From: Nitrospira sp. BO4 | Lineage (GTDB): Bacteria > Nitrospirota > Nitrospiria > Nitrospirales > Nitrospiraceae | DNA length: 64,000 bases | Assembly (NCBI GenBank): GCA_030144965.1 | Contig: JAMPUU010000007.1 | Coordinates: forward strand, 62,001-126,000 | Reading direction: 5' to 3' | Part shown: piece after piece, positions 17,174 to 26,800 of the stretch | Position numbering within the stretch: position 1 is the stretch's first letter | Layout: each line of letters begins with the position of its first letter | Notes under the pieces: generated by a model | Database searches by the model: none | Told to the model about the DNA's origin: nothing | Seen by the model: the letters and a program-made list of their open reading frames with translations, nothing else | Translations under genes and position numbers: made by a program

Positions 17174-18403
17174 CTACTTCATTCCCGGCATCCCGCCCAT
17201 ACCATCGACAACCGACTTCAGCCGGCTTTCACTATCGATCAGAAAATTGGCCGAGGTCACAATATGCTCACCTTCTTTCAGCCCTTCCAGCACTTCAGAC
17301 CACTCCCCGGTCTTCACCCCGGTCTTGATCAGGCGCGGTTCGAGCCTCCCGCCGCCATGGTGGAGAAACACGACTTGCTTCTGGCCGGATTCGATGACGG
17401 CTTCTTGCGGGATCGCCAGGCGAGTTCCCAAGTTCACCCGCAGCTCCACGTTGGCATACATGTCCGGCTTGAGCTTTTCATCACGGTTGTCGAGTTCGAA
17501 CCGCACCTTTGCCGTGCGGGTCTTCGGGTCCAAGGTGGGATAGATGAAGCCCAGGTGGCCGGCCAGCAGTGTGCCAGGGTCGTAGGAGAGGGTGACGGCA
17601 GCCTTCTGTCCCGCTTTGACGAACGACAGCTCGTATTCGTAGATGTCCGCCAAGATCCAGACGTGCGAGAGATCCGCAATGGTATAGAGCTCCTGGCCAG
17701 GCTCCACATGTGCGCCGGCCAAGGCCTCTTTCTTGATGACCGTGCCGGTGATGGGCGAATGGATCGGCAGGGTCTTCAGCACCTTCCCGGTCTTTTCGAG
17801 TTCTCGGATGTGATCATCCGTGATATCCCAGAGCTGAAAGCGGCGCTTGGTCGCTTCAAGCAGATCCCTTGAACCCCGAGCCACTTCAGGGAATTCGCTC
17901 TCACCCATTTGCTTGAGGCCTTGCAACGCCAGGAGATATTCTTCCTGACTCGCGACCAGATCGGGACTGTAGATCGTGAACAGCTTCTGCCCCTTTTTCA
18001 CGTGATCTCCTGTCGCACTCACAAACAGTTGCTCGATCCAGCCGTGAAACTTGATCGTGACTTTGGCCAGCTTGCGCTCATCCACGGCGACGCGCCCGAC
18101 GGTCCGGATGACCTTCTCCAGGGGACGACGCACCACCTGCTCGTACTTCACCCCGATCGTTTGCAGCCGGTCGAGCGGAATCGTGACCATGCCGGGCACA
18201 TCCCCCGTGGCACCCTCTTGCCCCTCGCCCCCCACCCCTCGCCTCTCGCCCACTGGCTTCTTGTCCATGCCCGGCATGTCAGCCATGTCGCCCTGCTTGG
18301 AATCCGCCGGTGGGAGCACCACCGGCCGCGCCATCAGCCAGACGACTGCGGCAGCGGCGAGGATGAGGACCGCGGCCATACCGATGAGACGCTGACGAGT
18401 CAT
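17174..18403 (-). CDS. cusB: CusB-type membrane fusion protein (operon 1)
   Basis: 409 residues. An N-terminal membrane anchor (about 7-25) is followed by a Met motif DMADMPGMDKKP. A Gly/Glu/Arg-rich patch (GERRGVGGEGQEGATG, about 53-68) precedes a second PGM. Then come the periplasmic adaptor domains: barrel-sandwich (AVDERKLAKVTIKFHGWIEQ, VSATGDHVKKGQKLFTIYSP), a helical hairpin, and beta-barrel/MP domains (GTRLAIPQEAVIESGQKQVV). The family links the RND pump to the outer-membrane channel and in CusB binds Cu(I)/Ag(I) through Met. The ATG overlaps the tolC-like stop (ATGA). The Gly/Glu patch is encoded by a G-rich tract and looks inserted. Confidence 0.9.
   Translation of the reverse strand: MTRQRLIGMAAVLILAAAAVVWLMARPVVLPPADSKQGDMADMPGMDKKPVGERRGVGGEGQEGATGDVPGMVTIPLDRLQTIGVKYEQVVRRPLEKVIRTVGRVAVDERKLAKVTIKFHGWIEQLFVSATGDHVKKGQKLFTIYSPDLVASQEEYLLALQGLKQMGESEFPEVARGSRDLLEATKRRFQLWDITDDHIRELEKTGKVLKTLPIHSPITGTVIKKEALAGAHVEPGQELYTIADLSHVWILADIYEYELSFVKAGQKAAVTLSYDPGTLLAGHLGFIYPTLDPKTRTAKVRFELDNRDEKLKPDMYANVELRVNLGTRLAIPQEAVIESGQKQVVFLHHGGGRLEPRLIKTGVKTGEWSEVLEGLKEGEHIVTSANFLIDSESRLKSVVDGMGGMPGMK
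18213..18238 (-). other. possible G-quadruplex tract inside the cusB-like gene
   Basis: The coding strand has four G-runs (4, 6, 4 and 3 G) separated by loops of 1, 3 and 5 bases, meeting the simple G3+N1-7 rule. It encodes the Gly-rich patch near residue 60. Only sequence pattern supports it. Confidence 0.4.
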
Positions 18404-19743
18404 GATCCCGGTTTCCTTTCCGACTGCGGGGCAGCGAGAGGTCCCCCGGTCACGGCTTCGAGCCGAGCGAGCGCTTTCTCGTGGTTCACCATCTCGCCAT
18501 GCAGCTCGAGCTGGCTGTCCTGCAGCGTCAAGAGACTATTGAGCAGCGTCAGAAAATCCACTTTCCCCACCGCGTACCCTGCTTGCGCGGCCTGCAGGCC
18601 AAGCGTCGCCTGGGGAATGATGGCATCGCGCAGGATGGTGATCAGCCGCTCGGCGCGCTGCGCTTGCACGAACCCATCCTTCACCTGAAATAACAGGTCC
18701 TGGCGAGTCGCCGTAAAATCCTCACGCGCTCCCTCCAAGCTGGCGCGCGCCTCTCGCACGCCTTGCTTCTGCTTCGTTTCGTAGAACAGCGGGATCTTGA
18801 TCCCCACCATCACCTGGTAACCGTTGTCGTTGGTTCGATCGTTCCGAAGTCCCAAGGCCGTCAGATCAAAATCCGGGTAATATTGCCGTATGGCCAGCGA
18901 AACGGACCGCTCCGAACGATCAATGCTCTTTGCCGTCGCCAACAACGCGGGGGAGAATTCGTCGGCGCGGCGGCTGAGTTCCTGTAATGGTATCGTCATA
19001 ATCGTGGTTTGAATTTCCTCCGGTGTTCCCAATGGTCCAGCCGGTGGACGATTCACGAGACGATTGATCGCGGCATGGAGACTTTCTTTTTGCTGATCCA
19101 ACACGGCAAGCCGATCGAGCACCCGTGAGATCTCGACCTGGGCGCGGAAGACATCCTGCTGCGCGGCTTGGCCGACACTGTACCGAGCCTTGGCCGTTTT
19201 CTCGAACTGCATCAAGAGGACTTTGTTCTTTTCGACGATCTCGATGCTCTTATGCACGAAGTGCAGGTTGAAATACGCCTCCTTCAACGTGGCAATCAAT
19301 CGGAGACGGGTTGCATTAAATTCCTGCTCCAGCCGATCGACTTCGCTTTGCGCCACCTCGCCCTTCAATCTGAGCTTCCCTGGGAACGGAATCTCTTGGC
19401 CGAATCCATACATCGCACCCTGGAGCGGATCGGTCATCGGCATGCGCTGATATCCGAATTGGAGCCTCGGATCGGGGAGCGTCTGGACTTGCGGCACAAC
19501 GGCCTTGGCTGCCTCCCATCGTTCGCGGGCCGCCTTAATTTCCGGGCTCCGAGCGACCACTTCCTCAATGAGATTCTGGAGATTAATCCGATCGTCACCG
19601 GATACCGTGTGGACAGCGCTATCCAGGCGTGTAACACTACCAGTCTCTTGCGCGCCGCTGGCACTCAGTGGGGTGAGGCCCAAGACGGAGAGTGTGAGGG
19701 CAGAGAAGATCCACGACGGGATATGAACGAGTGATCGTTGCAT
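18400..19743 (-). CDS. TolC/CusC-type outer-membrane channel (operon 1)
   Basis: 447 residues with a signal peptide (about 10-35). It has two OEP repeats, seen as IEEVVARSPEIKAARERWEA near the start and GYAVGKVDFLTLLNSLLTLQ near the end. The family forms the trimeric outer-membrane tunnel of tripartite exporters. The start at 19743 is preferred because GGAGG sits 7 bases upstream. It is the first structural gene of the operon, preceded by a small secreted-protein gene and overlapping the next gene by ATGA. The mature N-terminus lacks an obvious lipobox Cys, unlike E. coli CusC. Confidence 0.9.
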   Translation of the reverse strand: MQRSLVHIPSWIFSALTLSVLGLTPLSASGAQETGSVTRLDSAVHTVSGDDRINLQNLIEEVVARSPEIKAARERWEAAKAVVPQVQTLPDPRLQFGYQRMPMTDPLQGAMYGFGQEIPFPGKLRLKGEVAQSEVDRLEQEFNATRLRLIATLKEAYFNLHFVHKSIEIVEKNKVLLMQFEKTAKARYSVGQAAQQDVFRAQVEISRVLDRLAVLDQQKESLHAAINRLVNRPPAGPLGTPEEIQTTIMTIPLQELSRRADEFSPALLATAKSIDRSERSVSLAIRQYYPDFDLTALGLRNDRTNDNGYQVMVGIKIPLFYETKQKQGVREARASLEGAREDFTATRQDLLFQVKDGFVQAQRAERLITILRDAIIPQATLGLQAAQAGYAVGKVDFLTLLNSLLTLQDSQLELHGEMVNHEKALARLEAVTGGPLAAPQSERKPGS

Positions 19744-19838
19744 GGCAGCACCTCCAGACGGCATTGAAGAACGAAATGGGGCATCGCTCGCTCAACCCAA
19801 GCAGCCGAGCGGCGAGCGAAAAAACTGGAGGTGTGGAA

Positions 19839-20210
19839 TCAGATTCGGAGGACCGAGGAAGTACCTATGGAGATGGGGACAATAGAACACGCGCTGCTCC
19901 AAGACCACCGCGTCGGGGCCGAGGGAACTGTGAGCATGGCAGCAGGACTGAACAGGCTCGTCGCATGATCAACATCCATGACCATGCTGTTTTTTATCTG
20001 ACGTTCAGGAGACGAGGTGAGTGACGGCGGGCACATGGCGGTCCCATCCATTGGACAGGCCATTCCCTCTTCCACGAGTAGCGCCGCACCTTCCGCCACC
20101 GAAAGATCGGGCAACGGACACACCGTCCCAATCACCTGGCACAAGGTGAAGAAAAAGAGCACCAGCGCAAAATATTGCGTATTAACTCGTCGAATCATGG
20201 GACCAACCAT
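19839..20210 (-). CDS. small secreted Cys/Met protein preceding efflux operon 1
   Basis: 123 residues from the ATG at 20210; an ATG at 20198 is also possible. It has a hydrophobic N-terminal segment (FALVLFFFTLCQVIGTVC), then EEGMACPMDGTAMCPPSLTS, a Cys/Met-rich motif, and MVMDVDHATS. It ends in SVLRI. A second 123-residue protein at 45,332-45,703, also just upstream of a tolC-cusB-cusA operon, ends in the same five residues and has its own Cys cluster. No function is known to me; metal sensing or binding in the periplasm is inference. The ribosome site is weak. Confidence 0.6.
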   Translation of the reverse strand: MVGPMIRRVNTQYFALVLFFFTLCQVIGTVCPLPDLSVAEGAALLVEEGMACPMDGTAMCPPSLTSSPERQIKNSMVMDVDHATSLFSPAAMLTVPSAPTRWSWSSACSIVPISIGTSSVLRI

Positions 20211-20738
20211 GCTCTTGCACGACCTGCTCAACTTCCCTGCCTAGTCTTTAGCAACTGAAGCGAGCATGTCTAGTCTGTTCGACTCACTCCTGCTTGTAAA
20301 GCATCAGCGATGCCAGAATGACCGGCGGAATGCATCTATTTCGAACCGCGTTTGATTTCATGAGCTTATGCAAACCAGCAGGGAACACCTCAAGCCGCAT
20401 AGTTGGATGGCGTTGAGGCATTTTGGGCCAACCTCCTCTGTGATACCCGTGGCAAAGTGCGTCACAGTTAAATCAGCTCTCTTTCTCTCGTGACGGGCTT
20501 TCAGAAACAGAACGACGACCTCTTTGAAAAAGATGAATCAGCTGATGCTACGGTACACAATGTCGCAAGACATGATGGACTACACAGAAGAGGTAAGAGG
20601 CTTGTCACACACTTTCCAATTCCTCACCGGCCGATCTCGCACTCTCAACGCGTTCCAGCTCGGTGCGCCTCTCGTGAACGCACGGTTTCTTGATGTGTGC
20701 GATACAGTGTGCTAGCTTTGGCACGAGAGAGAGGTTTT
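20211..20738. other. divergent promoter region between two efflux operons
   Basis: About 530 bases separating the minus-strand Cus operon from the plus-strand Czc operon, so both promoters must lie here. A plus-strand frame (20,524-20,715; NQLMLRYTMSQDMMDYTEE) has no ribosome site and no recognised similarity and is not called. I see no clear metal-regulator operator. Confidence 0.5.
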
Positions 20739-21221
20739 GTGAGCGCGTTTCCCAATCACAAGTCGTGTCTCCACACCCTGCTCCGAGGCTGGGCTGTCGT
20801 CTGGATGCTTGTGGTGCCATTGATCCACATTCATCCCGAAACCGATCCGCACCATGGAGAAGCCGGGCATGCGCATGGCGGGATGGTCCACACGGTCTTC
20901 TCTCCTGATCTGGACGGTGCGTTCGACAACCACCAGCACACGACCGATGTCACTGGACACACCACTCCGAGCCATGTCGCCTTCTCCGGCCATCCCCCAC
21001 ATGCGCTGGAAACTGCTGAGTTCGGATATTCATTCCTTAGCGATTCGACTGATCGAAAACTTCCCAAACCTCTTTTCGTACATGTGCTTGTCACTGAGTC
21101 CGCCCAGATTATCTCGTTTGGCCCTAGCCCGTCCATCGCACAGGACCGTGCATTCGCTCTTCCTCTTACAGTCCTCACTCGCGACATTCCGTCGCGAGCG
21201 CCTCCTTTTCTGCTCGTCTAG
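20739..21221 (+). CDS. His-rich secreted protein preceding the czc operon
   Basis: About 160 residues from a GTG at 20739 (AGAGAGG four bases before it); the frame is open from a GTG at 20697. A hydrophobic segment (GWAVVWMLVVPLI) is followed by a His-rich stretch: HIHPETDPHHGEAGHAHGG, then HQHTTDVTGH and HPPHALE. It ends in APPFLLV. The His-rich part could bind divalent cations such as Zn2+, Ni2+ or Co2+. The gene directly precedes the CzcC-like gene, parallel to the small proteins leading the two Cus operons. The family is not recognised. Confidence 0.65.
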   Translation: MSAFPNHKSCLHTLLRGWAVVWMLVVPLIHIHPETDPHHGEAGHAHGGMVHTVFSPDLDGAFDNHQHTTDVTGHTTPSHVAFSGHPPHALETAEFGYSFLSDSTDRKLPKPLFVHVLVTESAQIISFGPSPSIAQDRAFALPLTVLTRDIPSRAPPFLLV

Positions 21222-21328
21222 CGTTCACTGTTCATAGCACATCGTGACGTTGTCGCAGGCATCTCTGCGCGGGCAAGTAATTATCTCGCCGGCGCTCGGA
21301 GGTACTTGCGAAGCAGAGGAGGCTCCTG

Positions 21329-22588
21329 ATGAGTCCTCGAATGTTATTCTCGGTGTTGATCCTGTGCTGCCTACTCGGTCGGAGCCAGACCGACGGGATG
21401 GTCTGGGCCGCTGAACCAAGCACACCCTCCTATTCATTGGCCGACATCGTGGCGCTTGCGGTGGAGCACAGCCCCACACTAGCCGGTGCAGAGGGGGTGG
21501 TGAAGCAAAGTCACGGTCAACAGATCGCGGCGGGGGCCTACCCGAATCCGTCGGTCTCAGGTAGTGCCGGCCGCGGCGCCATTCGTGATCCAAGTACCGG
21601 TGTCCGGATCACCGAGCGGACGGTCACCGTCGAACAACCGCTGGAGTGGCTGGGAAAGCGGCAGGCGCGTCAGGACGCGGCGAATGCGGGAGTAGTCGGG
21701 GCCAGTGCCGCGCTGGAAGAAACCCGCCTGACACTCCTCGCTGATGTCAAAGTGGCATTTTATTCGCTGCTCTTTGCCCAACGTGACGCTGAGCTCGCGG
21801 CGCAGAACGTGACCTCGGTCGAAGAAGTGTTGCGCACCGTGAAAGCGCGGGTGGCCGCCGGCGAAGCGACTTCCTTCGATACGATGAAAGCCGGCGTGGA
21901 GGTACAGAAGGCCCAGAAAGACGTCGCCCGCGCACAGAATGCCTTATTGGTAGCAAAGACCCGCCTCAATACGCTTACCGCCGGTGCATTGGGGAAACAG
22001 TTCTCCATCCAAGGGGACTTCCAGTCTCCTAAACAAGGACTGGATCTGGATCGTCTGACAGCAAACGCTTTTGAGCAACACCCCTCCCTACGTCGTCTGA
22101 CCAAACTCGCGGAGCAGGCCGAGCATACCGTGCGGTTCGAGCGGGAATCCCGCGTGCCCAACATTAGTGTGCACGGCAGCTATCATCGAGAGGCGGGGGA
22201 TGAGTCGGTCGTCGCCGGGCTGAGCGTGCCGCTCCCCCTCTGGTATCGACGGCAGGGTGAGATTGAAACGGCGCTCGGCACAAAACATCGCGCGGAGGCT
22301 GAGCGGCTGCGGGCCCAGAATGAATTGGAACAAGCGATTACACAACATGCACAGGAAGCCCGCACGGCACAGGACCAACTTCACGTCTTCGAGACCGGCT
22401 TGCTGAAACAAGCTGAACAGACCTTGACCGTGGCCCGCATCAGCTTCCGGCAGGGTGCAGCGAGCCTGCTCGATGTGCTGGATGCGCAGCGTGTCTACCG
22501 ACAGACCTTGTTGGAATATGCCCAGGTGCGCGCGGATCTCTCGATCGCCCTGGTCCGGTTGGAGCGATCCCTGGGTGCCCCGCTATGA
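21329..22588 (+). CDS. czcC: CzcC-type outer-membrane channel
   Basis: 419 residues. Signal peptide to about residue 28 (GMVWAAEPS), then the two OEP repeats (LADIVALAVEHSPTLAGAEG and RISFRQGAASLLDVLDAQRV). GGAGG lies seven bases before the ATG. It is the outer-membrane part of a divalent-cation exporter whose fusion and pump genes follow at 22,629 and 23,809. Confidence 0.9.
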   Translation: MSPRMLFSVLILCCLLGRSQTDGMVWAAEPSTPSYSLADIVALAVEHSPTLAGAEGVVKQSHGQQIAAGAYPNPSVSGSAGRGAIRDPSTGVRITERTVTVEQPLEWLGKRQARQDAANAGVVGASAALEETRLTLLADVKVAFYSLLFAQRDAELAAQNVTSVEEVLRTVKARVAAGEATSFDTMKAGVEVQKAQKDVARAQNALLVAKTRLNTLTAGALGKQFSIQGDFQSPKQGLDLDRLTANAFEQHPSLRRLTKLAEQAEHTVRFERESRVPNISVHGSYHREAGDESVVAGLSVPLPLWYRRQGEIETALGTKHRAEAERLRAQNELEQAITQHAQEARTAQDQLHVFETGLLKQAEQTLTVARISFRQGAASLLDVLDAQRVYRQTLLEYAQVRADLSIALVRLERSLGAPL

Positions 22589-22628
22589 GCACACCACAGT
22601 TGCCGATGAGTGAGACGGGAGTATCCCT

Positions 22629-23807
22629 ATGACACGACGAACACCAACGATCGGGATGATGACTGCCACTCTTCTGCTTCTTGCAGGTTGTAGTGATCGT
22701 GGAACCGAGCCGCCGAAACGTCCTCCTGAGGTCGACAGCAAACTGAGCACGGCCAGCACCCGCTTGATACAGCCACCCTCAAGCGTCCGAGATCGCCTGC
22801 GAGCGGAACCCGTCACTCTGCACTCGATTCCCGAGGTGGTCACGGCCCCCGGCGAAGTCGCACTTGATCTGAAACAGGTCGCCAAGATTACGTCCCGGAT
22901 TGAAGGGCAAGCAGAAACGATTCACGTTCAGCTCGGTGATCGGGTCAAGCCAGGTCAGCCGCTCGTTGCCATCGGCAGCTTGCAGCTCGATCAGTTGATC
23001 GAAGAATACCTCGTGGGCAAGGCGCAGGCCGATGTCGCCGAGAACAGCTTCCGGCGAACGGAGAAACTGCGAGCCGACGACATCGTGACCGAGCGGAAGC
23101 TCATCGAAGACAAGGGGCGATATTTGGAAACAAAGGCAAGGTACCAGCATATCCGCGAGAAACTCCTGAACATGGGCCTTTCGATGGCGGAACTGACCGC
23201 GCTTGAGCGGGGCCGTCATGAGGAGAGCCATCGCTATACGTTGACCTCCCCGATCACCGGAACAGTCATCGCACAGAATGCCGTGCGCGGGCAGGGAGTG
23301 GCTCCTGGAAATGAACTGTTCGAGGTCGTCGACACGAGCCGGGTCTGGGTCTTCGCCAATCTGCCGATCGAACAGGCCAGAAAGTTCAAAGAGGGCGATG
23401 TGGGAACGATCCTGCCCAAGGGCGGAGAGCCGGTCACGGCTCCGCTCACGTATCTTGCGCCGGTCGCGGACGAGACCACCCGCACGATTCGAGTGCGGTT
23501 CGAGGTCGTGAACCAGCAGCACCGGCTGAAGCCACGAGAATATGTGGATGTTCAGCTGGCCCTCGCGAGTCCACCGACGTTGGCGGTTCCCGTCTCAGCG
23601 CTGACGATGGTAGGCAACGTGCGTGGCGTCTTCGTGCAGCGGGAGCCCGGGTATGCCTTCGTTCCGATCGACGTGGGCCGCGAAGCCGGAGGGTGGGTTG
23701 AAGTGAAGAAGGGACTGACAGAAGGTGAGCCGGTGGTGGTCGACGGCGTCTTTGACCTGAAGAACGTCCTACTCAAAGAACACATCGGGTCCGGAGAGGG
23801 AGAATAA
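22629..23807 (+). CDS. czcB: CzcB-type membrane fusion lipoprotein
   Basis: 392 residues. A lipobox (LLLAGC, Cys about 21) indicates an inner-membrane-anchored lipoprotein adaptor. The barrel-sandwich motifs VAKITSRIEGQAETIHVQLG and DRVKPGQPLVAIGS, the hairpin and the C-terminal beta-barrel (VPVSALTMVGNVRGVFVQRE) are typical. The N-terminal His-rich zinc domain of classic CzcB is absent. It ends 1 base before the pump gene. Confidence 0.9.
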   Translation: MTRRTPTIGMMTATLLLLAGCSDRGTEPPKRPPEVDSKLSTASTRLIQPPSSVRDRLRAEPVTLHSIPEVVTAPGEVALDLKQVAKITSRIEGQAETIHVQLGDRVKPGQPLVAIGSLQLDQLIEEYLVGKAQADVAENSFRRTEKLRADDIVTERKLIEDKGRYLETKARYQHIREKLLNMGLSMAELTALERGRHEESHRYTLTSPITGTVIAQNAVRGQGVAPGNELFEVVDTSRVWVFANLPIEQARKFKEGDVGTILPKGGEPVTAPLTYLAPVADETTRTIRVRFEVVNQQHRLKPREYVDVQLALASPPTLAVPVSALTMVGNVRGVFVQREPGYAFVPIDVGREAGGWVEVKKGLTEGEPVVVDGVFDLKNVLLKEHIGSGEGE

Positions 23808-23808
23808 A

Positions 23809-26800
23809 ATGGAACGGCTGTTCACCCTTTCGCTGCGCTACCGTTTCTTCACGCTAGTAGCGATGAGTCTCGTCATCGTCGTCGGCCTCTGGTCCTTCAC
23901 CCACCTCACCATCGATGCCATGCCGGATCTGACGCCGGTGCAGGTCCAAATCCTGACACGTTCACCAGCGCTTGGCCCGGTTGAAGTGGAGCAGTTCATC
24001 ACGTTTCCGATCGAGGCCTCGCTGAGCGGATTACCGGCCCTCCGCGAGCTTCGATCGGTCTCGCGCTACGGGCTCTCAGCAGTCACGGCGATCTTCGAAG
24101 ATCAGATGGACATCTACCGCGCGAGACAGTTGGTCACCGAGCGGCTGACCCGTGCGATGGAACGTATCCCCGTCGAGTACGGCCGTCCGATCGTGGGACC
24201 GCTGACGACCGGATTGGGCGAAGTCTACCAATTCACCCTGAAAGGCAACGGCTACAGCCCCATGGCCCTCCGAACACTTCTTGAGTGGGATATCGGGATG
24301 CGGCTGCGGGCGGTACCAGGCGTGGTGGAAGTCAACATTTGGGGAGGAGAGCCCCAACAGTTCCAAGTCGTGGTGGATCCCGCGAAGCTCCTGTCCTTCA
24401 AACTCTCGCTTCGGCAGGTGTTTGAGGCCTTGGAACGCAACAACGCGATTGCCGGCGGCGGCTACATCGAACGGCAGCGCGAACAATTGCTCATTCGTGG
24501 TGAAGCCTTGGCGACCCAGGTGGCTGACCTCGCGAGGATTGTGGTGGCACATGGATCCGGGGGAGTTCCGATCTACATTGCCGACGTCGCGGAAGTGAAG
24601 GAGGCGTCGGCACTCCGCATCGGCGCCGCGACGGCAATGGGAGAGGGCGAAACCGTCATCGGCATGGTGCAGATGTTGGCAGGCGAGAATGCGCAACAGG
24701 TCGTCGAGCGGGTTAAAACCAGAGTCAAGGAGATTGAAGCGACCCTCCCCACTGGAGTGACCATCGAACCCTACTACGATCGAACGATCTTGGTGTCGAG
24801 GGTCATCCATACCGTGCGCAACAATCTGCTCGAAGGTGGACTCCTCGTCATTGCCGTGCTGTTCCTCTTTCTTGGCGATCTCCGCGCCGGCGTGATCGTG
24901 GCGTCCGCCATTCCGTTGTCGATGATGATCGCCTTCAGCGGGATGATGCAGGCCGGACTCTCCGGCAACCTCATGAGCCTCGGCGCCATCGATTTCGGGT
25001 TGCTCGTGGATGGCTCGGTGGTGATGGTCGACAATATCCTCCGACGATTGGCGAAGAGAGGCGTCATGAGCCAGGAAGCACGGCTGAGTGAGATCCTGGC
25101 GGCTGGCCGAGAGGTCCTTCGTCCCATGACCCTTGCCGTCAGCATCATCATTCTTGTGTACGTGCCCATCCTGGCGCTGACCGGCATCGAGGGAAAGATG
25201 TTCCGTCCCATGGCCCTGACCGTCATCTTGGCCTTGGCTGGCTCGTTGCTCGTCGCGGTGACGATCACTCCGCTGCTTGCCTTGTGGTTTGTGCGGGCCA
25301 GGCCCGGACATGAGGACACGCGTGTGATTGCTATGCTGCGCCGTGCCTACGAACCCTGTCTCAGATGGGCGATGGCGCGCCCGGTGTGGATGGTCACGCC
25401 GGCAGTTGGGCTGTTTGTCGTGAGCCTGGGAATCGCCGGGTGGCTTGGCGTCGAGTTTGTGCCTCGACTCGACGAAGGAGACATGGCGATTCAAGTGTGG
25501 CGATTGCCCAGCGTGTCGTTGAGCGAGTCGGTTGCGACCTCACTCCAAGTCGAGAAGGTCCTTCGCCAATTTCCTGAAGTGGTGAACGTCGTGACCAGGA
25601 CCGGGAGCCCCGAGATAGCCACCGACGTCATGGGGGTGGAGCTGTCCGATGTGTTCGTCATTCTCAAACCACAGCGAGAATGGACGACGGCTGACACGCG
25701 TGAAGATCTGATCGCCAAGATGAAGCCCGCCATTCTCGAAGCGGTTCCGGGCGTCGGCCTCGGTTTTACGCAACCGATTGAGATGCGCTTTAACGAGTTG
25801 ATCGCGGGGACGCGCTCGGATCTCGCCGTCAAGATCTTTGGGCCTGATCTGGAGGTGCTCACGCAGCAGGCCGAGGCCGTGGCGCGTGTGTTGGAAACCG
25901 TGCAAGGTGCCGCAGACGTGAAAGTTGAGCAGGTAGCCGGGCTGCCACTTTTGCGAGTGATTGTAGACCGGGAACAGATTGCCCGCTATGGGCTCACGGC
26001 AGACGAGGTGCTCACCCTCGTCCAAACCACACGGGTGGGACGCGTCGTCGGTACCGTGGTCCAAGGCCCACGACGGTTTGACCTCGTCGTCCGCTTAGCC
26101 AACAGCGCATCAGCCGATCCTGCTGCATTGGGCAATCTGCTTCTCCCGACCAGTCATGGTGAACTCGTCCCGCTTTCCCGCGTGGCGGCTATCCGTGTTG
26201 ACACGGGACCGGCTCAGATCAGTAGGGAGCATGTGCAGCGACGTATTGTGGTGGAGAACAACATTCGAGGAAGGGACTTAGGAAGCTTCGTGACTGAAGC
26301 TCAGCGTATGGTGGCACGTGAAGTGTCGCTCCCGACAGGGTACGAACTGACATGGGGTGGACAGTTTCAGCATCTTCAGGAAGCCACCAGCCGATTAGCC
26401 GTGGTCGTGCCCATCACCCTCCTCCTGATTCTCGGTGTGCTGTCGGTCATTTTCGGGGCCATGCGCCCCGCACTGCTGATTTTTCTCAATGTCCCCTTGG
26501 CCCTATCCGGCGGCATTGTGGCCCTCTGGCTACGCGGCTTGCCGCTCAGTATTTCAGCGGTCATCGGATTCATTGCCCTGTTTGGTATTGCGGTGCTCAA
26601 TGGTGTGGTGCTGGTCAGCCACATCCGGCAACTCGAAGCAGAAGGGCTGCCAACTGATCAGGCCGTCGAGCAGGGGGCGATGGACCGGCTCAGGCCCGTG
26701 CTGATGACGGCACTCGTCGCCAGCCTCGGCTTTCTCCCCATGGCGGTGGCCACCAGCATGGGAGCCGAGGTTCAGCGGCCCCTCGCGACTGTCGTCATCG

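Noticed and set aside
20524-20715. 63-codon plus-strand frame with NQLMLRYTMSQDMMDYTEE
   Set aside because: No ribosome site and no recognised similarity; it lies in a divergent promoter region.
24076-25494. 472-codon minus-strand frame opposite czcA
   Set aside because: Antisense shadow of a conserved pump; no start signal.
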